Assembly (NCBI GenBank): GCA_001566295.1
Contig: KQ964246.1
Coordinates: forward strand, 1,116,001-1,180,000
DNA: 64,000 nucleotides
Source of the DNA: Microdochium bolleyi
Lineage: Eukaryota > Ascomycota > Sordariomycetes > Xylariales > Microdochiaceae
Direction: 5' to 3'
Below are positions 43,882-53,439 of this stretch, piece after piece (positions within the stretch are counted from its first letter, which is position 1; each line of letters starts with the position of its first letter). Both the position numbers and the translations under genes were made by a program. The notes beneath the pieces were generated by a model. It was not told the DNA's origin and made no database searches. It worked only from the letters and a program-made list of their open reading frames with translations.

Positions 43882-44820
43882 CCACAGAGGCTAGTAACGT
43901 GTGTGGCTGGGCTGCTGTCCAGACCCGAGCGACTTGCATTTGGCGGTGCGAGGACATGTATACTTGTCACCATTTCTTTCAGGGGGACCCTCACCCTTTT
44001 CTGTTGAGTTCCCAACTTCTTCTTCTTGAGCATATGCCGGAGCGTGGCGGGCTAATATGAAAATTTGCGCCGGAATCCGCGACGCGATGGGGGGGAGGAA
44101 GAAGCTTGGGTTTGTTGTGTTTTTGTATGTGGATGATATACCCTGAAGAATAGATTGCGGAAGAAGCGATTTGAGTATAATAATATGTTGACACCAAGGT
44201 CCAAGTCCTAGCGGAGTTGCATGGTCTTTTTATTTCTGCTGGATGCTGTTGCCTCGACTGTATTCTGCCTCGTCATCTTTGAAAGCTGGGCACGACCAAA
44301 TTCCCCAGCCTCCTTAAGCGCCGGGCAGGGTTGATATTCCCTTACCCCGGTTTTTGGCAACCAGGCAGAGTTCCAAGGCAGATTGCCAACGTGCATCTCA
44401 GTCCCGATATTGAACAAGAGCAGTCAATGAACCTCACCGTTTTCCTTTTTTTTTTCGTTGTTTCTTAAATGAACAGTCGTTACCGCCACATTACCTTTCC
44501 CACTTGCTGGCGACTGATTATTACGACGGGAGACGACGACAACACGGGAGTGCTCTCAGCTCGACCCCACTATTTTCGCAACCGGAATCGCAACTAGAGA
44601 GACTGAGACTTGCACCTCGTCATTCACATCTATGAATCACAGCACAGCATAGACACTCTCTGGCTGGCGGCTCAAGGCGAACAAGCCTGGCTTTCCCTAA
44701 GGCGGAGGAATTCCATCCAGCCTGTGACTACAGACGGGCCCCCCCCCCAATCGTCACCACGACGTCGTATTGTACACTCGCAATCGAAGGGGCTGGGGTT
44801 CCGAAGTGTCAGGTCCGGAC
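43882..44820. other. Intergenic, GRF gene promoter
   Basis: 3' region of the ELMO gene and promoter of the GRF-finger gene. Contains a T-rich run (ttttcctttttttttttcg) near 44440-44458 and a poly-C run. No coding sequence. Confidence 0.55.
44739..44748. repeat. Poly-C homopolymer (10 C)
   Basis: Ten C, 72 bp before the GRF gene start, within its probable leader. Confidence 0.85.
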
Positions 44821-46385
44821 ATGGCTGCCCAACCAGCTTCTCTCCAAGGCGTCGCTGAGCTACCAGCAGAGCCCGTGACGCTCTCGAGAGCCGCGGCCAG
44901 TCGTCGCGGCAAGTTCAAGAACGGGACGTGGTACTGTGAGTCTCCTTTTTTCTTCATCTCGCTCGTACAGTACAGCCCCTCCGCACCCGAGAACGTCTCA
45001 CTAATTGTAGCAATGGAAAAGGCGACTGCGTACCCGCCCTGCCGTGCCTCTTCCTGACGGTCGGTAACAGTGCCAGGAACAAGAAGAACAGCGGCAAGCA
45101 GTTCTATCGGTGCCAGAAGGACAAGCAGAAGGAGAACTCGTGCGATTTCTTCATGTGGGCGGACCAGGCCAAGAGCCGCGAGATGAACTACCTCATGACG
45201 AACCGGCGCAGCGAGGGAGGCCCGCAGCTAACGCAGACGCAGCTGCCGTTCGCTCCGTCGTCGTCGGCTACGGCCACCCCGGGCACCGTGGACGGGGAGA
45301 GGAGGGTGACGAGGTCTTTGATGCAGACGAGGCTGAGCAACATGCCGATCCGCTCGAGGAATGCCGACAGGATGGCCGTGGACAATCCGGCTTCCTCGGG
45401 AGGCGAGACGGCTAGCGGGAGCGATGATGATGGCGATGACGACGACGTGAGGAGCAGCAGTCCGACGCGGGCAACACGGCGAGCACAGGCTAGCAGCGGG
45501 AACAGCAATGGCGAAGCGGCGTCGTCGTCCTCGCGCACGGCATCGTCTCGCACACTGCGCTCCTCGGGCAGTCAGCAGCAGCAGCAGCAGCAGCCATCGC
45601 AACCGCCTGTTCCACAGCAGCTCGGGACGAAGCGGAAGAAGGCCCCCGCCGAAGACGAGTTCAGCGACTTCTCGGACGGCGAGGTCCAGGAGCTCGCGGC
45701 CATCGAGGAGCGCTCCGGGAGCGGCGCTGTGCGGTCTCGCAACGCGTTCGCCACGCCGGCGGTCCCTGGCGGGCGGTCGATCTTTGCGGCGCACTACTAC
45801 GACGTGAATGACAACGGGGCCGGTGGTGCCGGTGGTGGTGGATTGCCGACACCTGGGACCGAGAGGTCTGTTCGCAGGGTGCTGTTCGCGTCGGCTGAGC
45901 AGCAAGACAAGAATGGGGGCGGAGCTGGCGACGGCGGGACGGGCCTGCAGACGCCCTCGACGTCGAAGCGGCAGAGGAACACCGCCGAGGGTGCATATAC
46001 GCCATTGTCGCCATCATCATATCTTCGAACCCCGGGGGGCACGACGGTCACGCCAGGTACGAGCTTCAGCAGCGACATGGCGGCTGCTGGAGGGGACATC
46101 ATGACGGACGTCATGGACATCCTGCTACGCAGCGGGCAGCGAGGCGCCGGCGCTGGTGGATCCAACCTCGAGCCGGCGGTCCTCGATGAGGTGCGCGGCG
46201 TGCTGGACAGGTACTCGCGGCGGACGGCCGGATTCGAGCGCGGGCGGGACCTGAGCCGGCGCGAGATCCAGCGGCAGCAGCGGCGGATCGCGGAGCTCGA
46301 GCAGCGCAACGCCGCGCTCGAGAATTCGCGGGACCTAGACCGGGCTGCGCTGCGGGACTTGCAGCGGCGGCGGGACAGGGACTGA
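44821..46385 (+). CDS. GRF-type zinc finger protein
   Basis: Exons 44821-44935 and 45022-46385; intron 86 nt; 492 residues. The GRF finger, a single-stranded-nucleic-acid-binding Zn module found in Topo III, APE2 and NEIL3, spans about residues 36-80: TWYCDCVPALPCLFLTVGNS, then RNKKNSGKQFYRCQKDKQKE, then SCDFFMWAD. Zn ligands would be the C-x-C pair, the C of YRCQ and the C of SCDFF. The intron must end at AAAAG (45017-45021) to give the C-x-C pair; the nearer TAG at 45008-45010 breaks the frame. The remaining 400 residues are low complexity (acidic DDDGDDDD, a seven-Gln run, Ser/Gly stretches, T-P sites such as LPTPGTERS) until a C-terminal coiled coil (SRREIQRQQRRIAELEQRNA, about 435-490). 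A DNA repair or chromatin role is inferred from the finger only. Confidence 0.82.
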
Positions 46386-46713
46386 TGATGGTGGGCGGAT
46401 GTTGCTGTGCGTTTGGCGATCTGGCAAGCACATGAGAGCGCTCACCTTTTGCAGGTTGTGGTCGGCGTTGTCCTTCCATGAGTCCATGATAATGATTACC
46501 CTCTGAGCACTGCTTGTGGGTTAATGTACCATTGCGAGTCTGATTATTGGCTGTCATTAAATTTAATCAAAGAAACCTCGACGCGGATATCTTCATCCTA
46601 ATCGTCGCACGAGAATGTCCTCCCTTGAGAATGTGATTGCAAATACGATAGTCACACCGAGAAAGCTGTACGGGCTATGATTTATGGTTTCTTCATTGCG
46701 ACTTGAATGTCCA
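46386..46713. other. Convergent 3' intergenic region
   Basis: Between the stops of the GRF gene (+) and the PTPA gene (-). AT-richer near 46555-46570 (taaatttaatcaaag), suitable for polyadenylation signals on both strands. Confidence 0.55.
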
Positions 46714-47997
46714 CTAGTCAAAGGGTATCCTGCGAAGTGCCTCTCCTCCACCTTGCTTCCGCATCGCCTGTGCGGCAGCCAGAGCACTGGGCACCTTGAT
46801 GCCACAGCAATCGCCCCAGCTGTTAAGCTTGTTCTCGTGCTTCACGCCGCCGTGCGCGCCACACACATCTTCTGACTCGGCAGCGTCGGCGCCCGCAGCT
46901 CCGCCAGCAGGATACTCCTCGCTCATCCCTTCCACCGCAGGGATTAGCGACCCGAAGAGGAAGTGCTGCATGACGGGCAGCTTGCGCAGGACCTCGGCGA
47001 CGAACATCTTGCGCATGCCGCCCTCGATCTTGGCCCAGCTCTTGGCCGACGAGATGTCGTCGAGCATGGGGCTATGCCAGCGGAGCCCCTGCACCGTCTT
47101 TGTGCTGTTGACAAAGTTGACCTGGTCGAGGTAGAGAAAGTCGTGGCCGAACTCCTCGAGGGTAAGCTGCTGGTGGATCGCGAGCGGGGTGATGAAGGGA
47201 TGATGTAGCAGCTGGCTCGCGCCAAACAGAAATGGTAGGAACTGGTAATCGTCGAGGCCCCAGACGCCGTGCGAGCCGGCCGGCTCGAGGTAGTACGTCG
47301 ACTGAATCGCCCGCATCAAGGTGAGGTACCTGCTGAAGACGCGGAGGACGAGAGCCTTGAAGTCTGACTTGTGGATGACCTGCAGCTGGTACAGGCACAG
47401 CAGCCACATGATGAAATTGAGCTCGTGACCGGACCCATAGTCTATCCGGGACCGGTTGCCAAACGAGTGGTTGAGATATGTCTCGATCTCGGCGACGGCG
47501 TCTGGAGAGGTGACACCAAGTTTCTGATGCCATGCCAGGCTAGCGCCCTTTGCTTTGTCGAGGAACGTACGGAAGAGCTTGTTGCCGAAGCGCGAGCCCT
47601 CTGCATCATCAGGAGGCGTGTCGAGCACCAAAGACTCGGCCTCGTCGAGGATGCTCACGAGAGAAGTGACAACTGGGCTGCAGTCAGCGTCCCGGACAGC
47701 TGTCGTGGGCACATCTGTGATCGAGTCCGACAGGCCAAACACAAAGGCGAGGATAAGATCATAAGTGGGCGAAGATAGGAAGAGATCATGGTCTTTGGGC
47801 GACAGAATCCGTCGCGTGGGGATCTGGAACGAGAGAGCCGACTGTTGCGGAGGAGGCGGCAGTGCCGGCGTGGACGGGGCCACCTGCGAGCCAGGAGGTG
47901 CTCGCCGCTTTCTCGGCTCGAGCTTGGGGAGCTTGTCCCTGAGATTTGGGACGGATGCTGCTGGAGCAGCCGCTGATGGGTTTGAGACGGCCGCCAT
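46714..47997 (-). CDS. PP2A phosphatase activator PTPA (peptidyl-prolyl isomerase)
   Basis: A single-exon 427-residue protein. PTPA (yeast Rrd1/Rrd2) binds the PP2A catalytic subunit, helps metal loading and acts as an ATP-dependent prolyl isomerase. The N-terminal ~65 residues are Pro/Ala-rich and disordered. The all-helical core then shows the family blocks: FQIPTRRILSPKDHDLFLSS, EGSRFGNKLFRTFLD, YLNHSFGNRSRIDYGSGHEL (part of the nucleotide and substrate cleft), GVWGLDDYQFLPFLFGASQL, and SWAKIEGGMRKMFVAEVLRK with LPVMQHFLFGSLIP. The C-terminal ~55 residues are variable and contain five Cys. The start (ATG at 47997, MAAVSNPSAAAPA) is well placed. Whether it is the Rrd1 or Rrd2 paralogue I cannot decide; the short tail leans to Rrd2. 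It is divergent from RRP46 across 261 bp. Confidence 0.9.
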   Translation of the reverse strand: MAAVSNPSAAAPAASVPNLRDKLPKLEPRKRRAPPGSQVAPSTPALPPPPQQSALSFQIPTRRILSPKDHDLFLSSPTYDLILAFVFGLSDSITDVPTTAVRDADCSPVVTSLVSILDEAESLVLDTPPDDAEGSRFGNKLFRTFLDKAKGASLAWHQKLGVTSPDAVAEIETYLNHSFGNRSRIDYGSGHELNFIMWLLCLYQLQVIHKSDFKALVLRVFSRYLTLMRAIQSTYYLEPAGSHGVWGLDDYQFLPFLFGASQLLHHPFITPLAIHQQLTLEEFGHDFLYLDQVNFVNSTKTVQGLRWHSPMLDDISSAKSWAKIEGGMRKMFVAEVLRKLPVMQHFLFGSLIPAVEGMSEEYPAGGAAGADAAESEDVCGAHGGVKHENKLNSWGDCCGIKVPSALAAAQAMRKQGGGEALRRIPFD

Positions 47998-48258
47998 GAT
48001 TCTTGTTTACGAGCAGACGATGAAGACCGCATGAGCACCAGTGTTGGGAGAGGATAGTCATGCTGGAAAGTTGATGGCAGCCCCAGTACACATGGCATTG
48101 TGTCCTGCAAGGTCCCGCCCTATGGTGGGGTCGTGGTGTGGCGCTAGCTTGACCTAGCTGGAGATGTCATTGAGAAAGTTCGAGGTGCATCTTTTTTCAG
48201 GCTCCGCGACAACCCTCTCCTTCACGCCCATCGACTGCTACCCAGACCGACCACCACC
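47998..48258. promoter_or_regulatory. Short bidirectional promoter (PTPA / RRP46)
   Basis: Only 261 bp separate the two divergent start codons, so both core promoters and 5' UTRs must share it. No TATA box is visible for either gene, in keeping with housekeeping expression. Confidence 0.6.
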
Positions 48259-49155
48259 ATGTCTCGAGACGATCCCGAAGCGCGCCTGTCGCACCTGCCC
48301 AAGGCTGATGGCTCGGCCACATTCTCGTACGCCGGGTACACCATTGTCGGGGCTGTCAACGGACCGATCGAGGTTCAACGTCGCGATGAACTGCCCGAGG
48401 AAGCCGCCATTGATGTTGTAGTCCGGCCGGCAGCTGGCGTTGGTGGTGAGTCCCCTTCGATCCGACAGGCAGCTAAATCTTGGCTAATCGCGACATTCAG
48501 GCACACGCGAAAGACATCTCGAATCTATCCTCGAGGCGACCCTTCGCCAGATCATTCTCGTCAACAGCTTCCCCCGGACTCTCATTCAAGTCATACTGCA
48601 GGTCACAGTGTCGCCCGACAATGAATACGTCAATGCCAAGGTCACACAAGCCAGTCTCGTAAGTCGCTTACCTGCTCCTTTTCATTGTAGGAGCGGAGAT
48701 GATGTCCGTTCGTTGACAAGCTGACCGCGGCCCTCGCTTTGCAGAACCTTCCTATGCTTCCAGCTTTGCTTGAGACTGCAGTTTTGACCCTTCTCTCGGC
48801 CGGCGTGCCACTGACAGCCACTGTGACCCCTGCGTCTTTCAGCATAAACGCTTCGACGGACAACAAGAACGAGATCATCCCGAACCCGACTCCGCGCCAG
48901 GTCGAGACGTCCCGGTCGTTTCATGTCTTCGCCTTCACCTCGCATGAAGAATTGTTGCTTGCGGAGAGCGAAGGCTGCTTCACTACCGCAGAGTGGGATA
49001 ATCTGTACAGCCAGGCACGCGCTTACTGCTGCCCACCTGATACCGATGTTGTCATGGATAACGACCGTGGCGCCAATGTCGATCTGAAGAACTTCGTGCG
49101 GACCACCATGCAAGAAAAGATTGCCGAAGATCTCCACTGGAAAACTCTGGGCTGA
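48259..49155 (+). CDS. RRP46: Exosome complex component Rrp46
   Basis: One of the six RNase PH-like subunits forming the ring of the RNA exosome, which processes and degrades RNA in nucleus and cytoplasm; catalytically inactive in eukaryotes. Exons 48259-48445, 48501-48658 and 48745-49155; introns 55 nt (GTGAGT...CAG) and 86 nt (GTAAGT...CAG); 251 residues. Splicing restores VVRPAAGVGGTRERHLESIL. RNase PH features: KADGSATFSYAGYTIVGAVN (first strands), TLRQIILVNSFPRTLIQVIL (signature helix), and LPALLETAVLTLLSAGVPLT followed by TATVTPASFS. The C-terminal helix is acidic with no low-complexity tail. Length is about normal for the family. The order of motifs and the ERHLES-to-RTLIQ segment point to Rrp46 rather than Rrp41 or Mtr3. 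Confidence 0.9.
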
Positions 49156-51249
49156 GGTTGTTTACTTGCAAGATGACGCAAGCACGATTCAACGCCAGGC
49201 TGCAGTCTTGCCAGGTGCAACGCGCCGAGCCGCTGCCTGCAAAGGATGGATTGCATGGTCAGGTGTGCCCAGGTGTGCCCAGGTGTGGAGTAGCCCTGGA
49301 GAGCAGAGCTTCCTGCCATGATCGGCCGGCAAACTTGCGACGTTGCATCGCAGCCATCGGAGCTTTGCGCAAGACTAAATCGACTCCAGGGAGCCCGACG
49401 AAACGACGAGCATGACGTGGCTTCATGTATGGAAAGCTGGCTCGGGGAAAACATCCGTGTCCCATCCCTGCTCCTGGGCATCTTCTCCCACAACTTCGGC
49501 GACATGTACTGCTTGCATGCACGGGATTGGCCGTCGAGGCATTCCCCTGAATTCGTAGCCAAGGCTAGTTGTGTTCCACCAAACCCCGCGGTGTTTGCTC
49601 TCTCTAGGAGCTTGAAAAGCTGGGAGGAATTCATATTCGATGTGGGCGAACGCTGTGACGAAGCCGACAGGATAGAAGTAGACGTCCAAACAGACTCTAC
49701 ATACCACCGAACGCCATCCAGTGTATCTGTTATCCGATGAGTTTGGCGTACTATCATCTACGCAATGTACATCGTGTTGTCCAGAACAATTACTGTGGCC
49801 CGTTACAAGCGAGGTGGCCTGCAGATTTGGGCCAGCACATACAACAAAGGGAGATCAAGATATTCAGTCAACCAATCAACGCTGCCAGAGTGAATAAACA
49901 ACACGGACCGTGCCATCAGCCTGATACCTTCTTTCCTTCCTGCATCCAAGGATGCTTGAATGATCTGCTCCGCCGCAGATGGTCCCCTGTCCCAGGTGAG
50001 CGGGTTCGTCTAGGGCGTCTGCTCCTCCAAGGCGGAACCCGAAACCATCTGAAGCTGCCCTGAACGGGGTTTGCGATCCCCACAGGCCCCTTGGTCGCCT
50101 GTGGCGGCGGCGCACTGGACCGCTCTGAGGCTCAGAGGCGGTATTGTGGGTTGTCGGGAGCGCCAAACCAGGCTGAGACAACTAAAGCCCTGGTCCCGCC
50201 TGCTTCAGACTGTTAGCCTTGGCGGCCCCCGTTCCGTCAGGGGACCATGTCGCTGGCGATCCTCACATCTTCACATGGTCCCATCTTGACTCGCCTGCGA
50301 TACCACGCTGCTTCATATTGTCGCCCCTGCTTGCCGCTCGCTCTAGAACGCTCTCGGAGCTTGCCCACGGGATTCGCTGGAATGGGAGTCGGCAAGACCA
50401 ACACCCCTGCAGGCGAAAGGGAAAACCCCTTTTCGCCTAGCATCACAATCTGCCCTATCGATGCTTGACGGGTAGGCGGCAGAGCTCGAAACTCCCACCG
50501 CCTCGGGACCTTAATCCTTTTCCAAACAGCTGTATCGCGGAGCATCTGCAGCAATCAGGTCATGTCGACCCTGGCCCCTGCGTGGTAGCACATAGCGCCC
50601 TAGGGGAAGTCATCGCAGACACAGGCTCCAGCCATGGAACTTGATGCAGGCCCTCACCGTCAGCATGGCCACAAGTTGTGAAGCGTGGCCCGAGCAGGAC
50701 TTGCGACACATTATGGTATATAGAACGAGGCCTGCCAGGATGGGTTCCTCGACTCTTTCCGTCCATACAGACTTTAATCTTTGCTCGGCCTGTCGCGTCA
50801 CTTGTCTTCTAGTCCGGTGCGATTTGCGGTGCAATCAGCTCGGCAGTGGTTAACTCTGGTAGTTCTCCATTTGATATTTTCGTCTGCATATTCTTTTCCC
50901 CCGGTCTTCTATCGCTTCCGACGCTCTTGATACCCTCCCGCAGATCTTTCAGCATCGCCTTGTTTCGCAGCAGGACTTCATACAGCATCACCCGCCCGTA
51001 AAGCTCTCACCTCGGATCAACGCCCTCGACGACCTGCAAGTCTCACTTTGTCTCGCCTCAAACTTCGGGATCTATCTTCGGGCCCTTAGCACAATCCGGC
51101 CCGCTGTGATTTAGAGTGCAAACTCTAGTTAGCGCCCGATCTTGATTGCCGGTGTGTACCCAGCGGAGACGACGTCACACGGCATCGACATCTCGACAAC
51201 CGCGACCGAGGTCATCACATTGCAGCTACTCCTGCAGCACTTCTTGCAG
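49156..51249. other. Intergenic, no supported gene
   Basis: 3' region of RRP46 and distal upstream region of NAD kinase. It contains a short tandem repeat (aggtgtgccc, about 2.5 copies, near 49259-49286). Frames on both strands up to 140 codons show no domain. Confidence 0.5.
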
Positions 51250-51526
51250 GTAGGTTCAGCCCAGCCAGGTCATCCACTTAGCTGTCAAGCAGTCTTGCTC
51301 GGACATGGCATCCCCGCCTTCGCTGCAGCAATCACATCAGTGACTGCAGGAGGCTTACCCAGCCTATGCCCACGTGCATCTCGTGCATATGAGGCTGCGG
51401 TGGAAGTCTCCCAATGGTCATGCCGGGGGCACGTGAGGCGGGTGACTGCCAAGCCAGATCAGGAGGAGGAACTTTGGCGGTGGACACGGGGAGCCTGGCT
51501 GACTCTGACATGGGTGCATTGTACAG
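51250..51526 (+). other. Possible 5'-leader intron of NAD kinase
   Basis: A donor GTAGGT at 51250 and acceptor GTACAG ending at 51526 with nearby CTGAC-like branch candidates. Removing these 277 nt would delete upstream ATGs, including one at 51414 that opens a 116-codon frame overlapping the main start. This is a proposal only. Confidence 0.3.
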
Positions 51527-51585
51527 GTTCTTTTTGTCTCTCGACTCTTCCTCCCCTTTCGCGACTTCGCGGATAAGCTCCGGAG

Positions 51586-53439
51586 ATGGCGGGATTAGCG
51601 GCCATGGGCTCCCCTTCGGGCCTGCACCCGGGTCTCACCCTCCACGACAGCCCCGCAAGTGCTGCCCCTTCGGACTCCGAATCTGCCGCCCGAGTACAAG
51701 ACGGGCAACCTTCCCCGGCCGGCACGAGGTCGCAGGTCGTCACCCACAACATCCTCCGCGGTGACGCTCTCGACGACTCGGCGCATGCCGGCTTGCGTTC
51801 TGCGCCCCTGCCCATCAACAAAACCACCACCTACAATGAGTCCTCTGCGGTCGACCTAGGTGCCTCTGCCGACTCCCGGCTCGCCGCTCCTACGCACATG
51901 CGTGGTCATCGCAAGACCGCCTCCTCCGTTGATCAGGTTCCGCGCCAGACGCTCATGAAAGCACTCGCCTCGGTCGCTAGGAAACCAAAGCCCCAGGCCC
52001 TTTCGCTTCCAGGTATGCTAAACGGCCAGGGTGCCGCCGCTGGCGAGCGTCCAACCTCCTCTTCCTCCCAGAGGCTGTCGGAGGCGCTCGCCGAACTTGC
52101 GGCCAGCCGCAACGCTGCGTCACCTTTGACTGCGATTCCTGCCCTGCAGTCGCCTTGCTTTTACCACGAACGCTTTGACGATGCCGTCAACATTGACAAG
52201 GTTCTCGAGGAGATCAAGAACGACGATTTCATGTCGCATTCGAGGCTGGTCCAAACAGCGACAGGGGTCCGGGAGGTATCCAAGCAGCTCCAGCGCCGCC
52301 CCATTCGTCGTGCAGTCCGCAATGTCATGATTGTCACAAAAGCGAGGGACAACGAGCTCGTATATCTCACCAGAGAGCTCACGTCCTGGCTGCTCAGAAC
52401 CCCGCGCTACGGGTCAAGCGTTGGAGTCAATGTCTACGTCGATGCCAAGCTGCGGAACTCGAAGCGCTTCGGCGCCTCCAGCATCATCGACGAGGACCCC
52501 CGCTTCGAGTCTATGCTGCGGTTCTGGTCGCCGGATCTCTGCTGGAGCCACCCTGAGAAGTTTGACCTCGTCCTGACCCTCGGCGGTGACGGCACGGTCC
52601 TCTTCACCTCTTGGCTCTTCCAGCGCATTGTCCCGCCAGTCCTGTCCTTCAGCCTGGGCAGTCTGGGATTCCTGACAACTTTTGAGTTTGAGAAGTACAA
52701 ACAGCACCTGAACAAGATCATGGGCGAGGAGGGCATGAGGGTCAACCTTCGCATGCGTTTCACGTGTACTGTGTTCCGCGACGGCGAGGAGGGAGAGCAG
52801 TTTGAGGTCCTAAACGAGCTCCTCATTGACCGCGGGCCGTCCCCGTACGTGTCAAACCTGGAGCTCTACGGCGACAACGAGCTCCTGACGGTTGTCCAGG
52901 CGGACGGCTGCATCTTCTCGACGCCGACCGGATCCACGGCATACTCCCTATCCGCAGGTGGATCGCTGGTGCACCCCGACCTCCCCGCGATCCTGCTGAC
53001 ACCCATCTGCCCGCACACGCTCTCCTTCCGGCCCATGGTCCTCAGCGACACCATGCTTCTGCGCGTGGCGGTACCCCGCAACTCCCGTGCGACAGCATAC
53101 TGCGCATTCGATGGTAAGGGCCGTGTGGAGCTCAAGCACGGCGACTACGTGACCATCAGCGCGTCACAATACCCGTTCCCGACCGTCATGAAGACGGGCA
53201 ACGAGTGGTTCGACAGCGTCTCGCGGACTCTGCAGTGGAACACGCGTGCGGCTACGCAGAAGGGCTTCGAGAGCAGTGCGTCGACGTCGGACAACGGCAA
53301 GGACAACGAGGACGACAACAACAACGACAACGAGCCCGAGTGGGACATTGATACCGACTCGGCATGCTATGCCAGCGAGGATGGCGGCAGCATCAGCGCG
53401 AGCCCGCTGCGGAGACAGATGAGCCTCCTGGGCTTCTAG
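51586..53439 (+). CDS. NAD+ kinase (Utr1-type)
   Basis: Phosphorylates NAD+ (and possibly NADH) to NADP(H), the source of cytosolic NADPH cofactor. Single exon, 617 residues. The first ~195 residues are Ser/Ala/Pro-rich and disordered, a common extension in filamentous fungi. The kinase fold follows: RRAVRNVMIVTKARDNELVY; the signature LTLGGDGTVLFTSWLFQRIV with GGDG near residues 331-334; FSLGSLGFLTTFEFEKYKQH; NELLIDRGPSPYVSNLELYG; and the NAD-binding ADGCIFSTPTGSTAYSLSAG then GGSLVHPDLPAILLTPICPH. A short acidic Asn/Asp-rich tail (DNGKDNEDDNNNDNEPEW) ends the protein. There is no mitochondrial presequence at this start, so a cytosolic Utr1/Yef1-type enzyme is more likely than Pos5. Upstream ATGs suggest leader control or a leader intron. 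Confidence 0.95.
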   Translation: MAGLAAMGSPSGLHPGLTLHDSPASAAPSDSESAARVQDGQPSPAGTRSQVVTHNILRGDALDDSAHAGLRSAPLPINKTTTYNESSAVDLGASADSRLAAPTHMRGHRKTASSVDQVPRQTLMKALASVARKPKPQALSLPGMLNGQGAAAGERPTSSSSQRLSEALAELAASRNAASPLTAIPALQSPCFYHERFDDAVNIDKVLEEIKNDDFMSHSRLVQTATGVREVSKQLQRRPIRRAVRNVMIVTKARDNELVYLTRELTSWLLRTPRYGSSVGVNVYVDAKLRNSKRFGASSIIDEDPRFESMLRFWSPDLCWSHPEKFDLVLTLGGDGTVLFTSWLFQRIVPPVLSFSLGSLGFLTTFEFEKYKQHLNKIMGEEGMRVNLRMRFTCTVFRDGEEGEQFEVLNELLIDRGPSPYVSNLELYGDNELLTVVQADGCIFSTPTGSTAYSLSAGGSLVHPDLPAILLTPICPHTLSFRPMVLSDTMLLRVAVPRNSRATAYCAFDGKGRVELKHGDYVTISASQYPFPTVMKTGNEWFDSVSRTLQWNTRAATQKGFESSASTSDNGKDNEDDNNNDNEPEWDIDTDSACYASEDGGSISASPLRRQMSLLGF

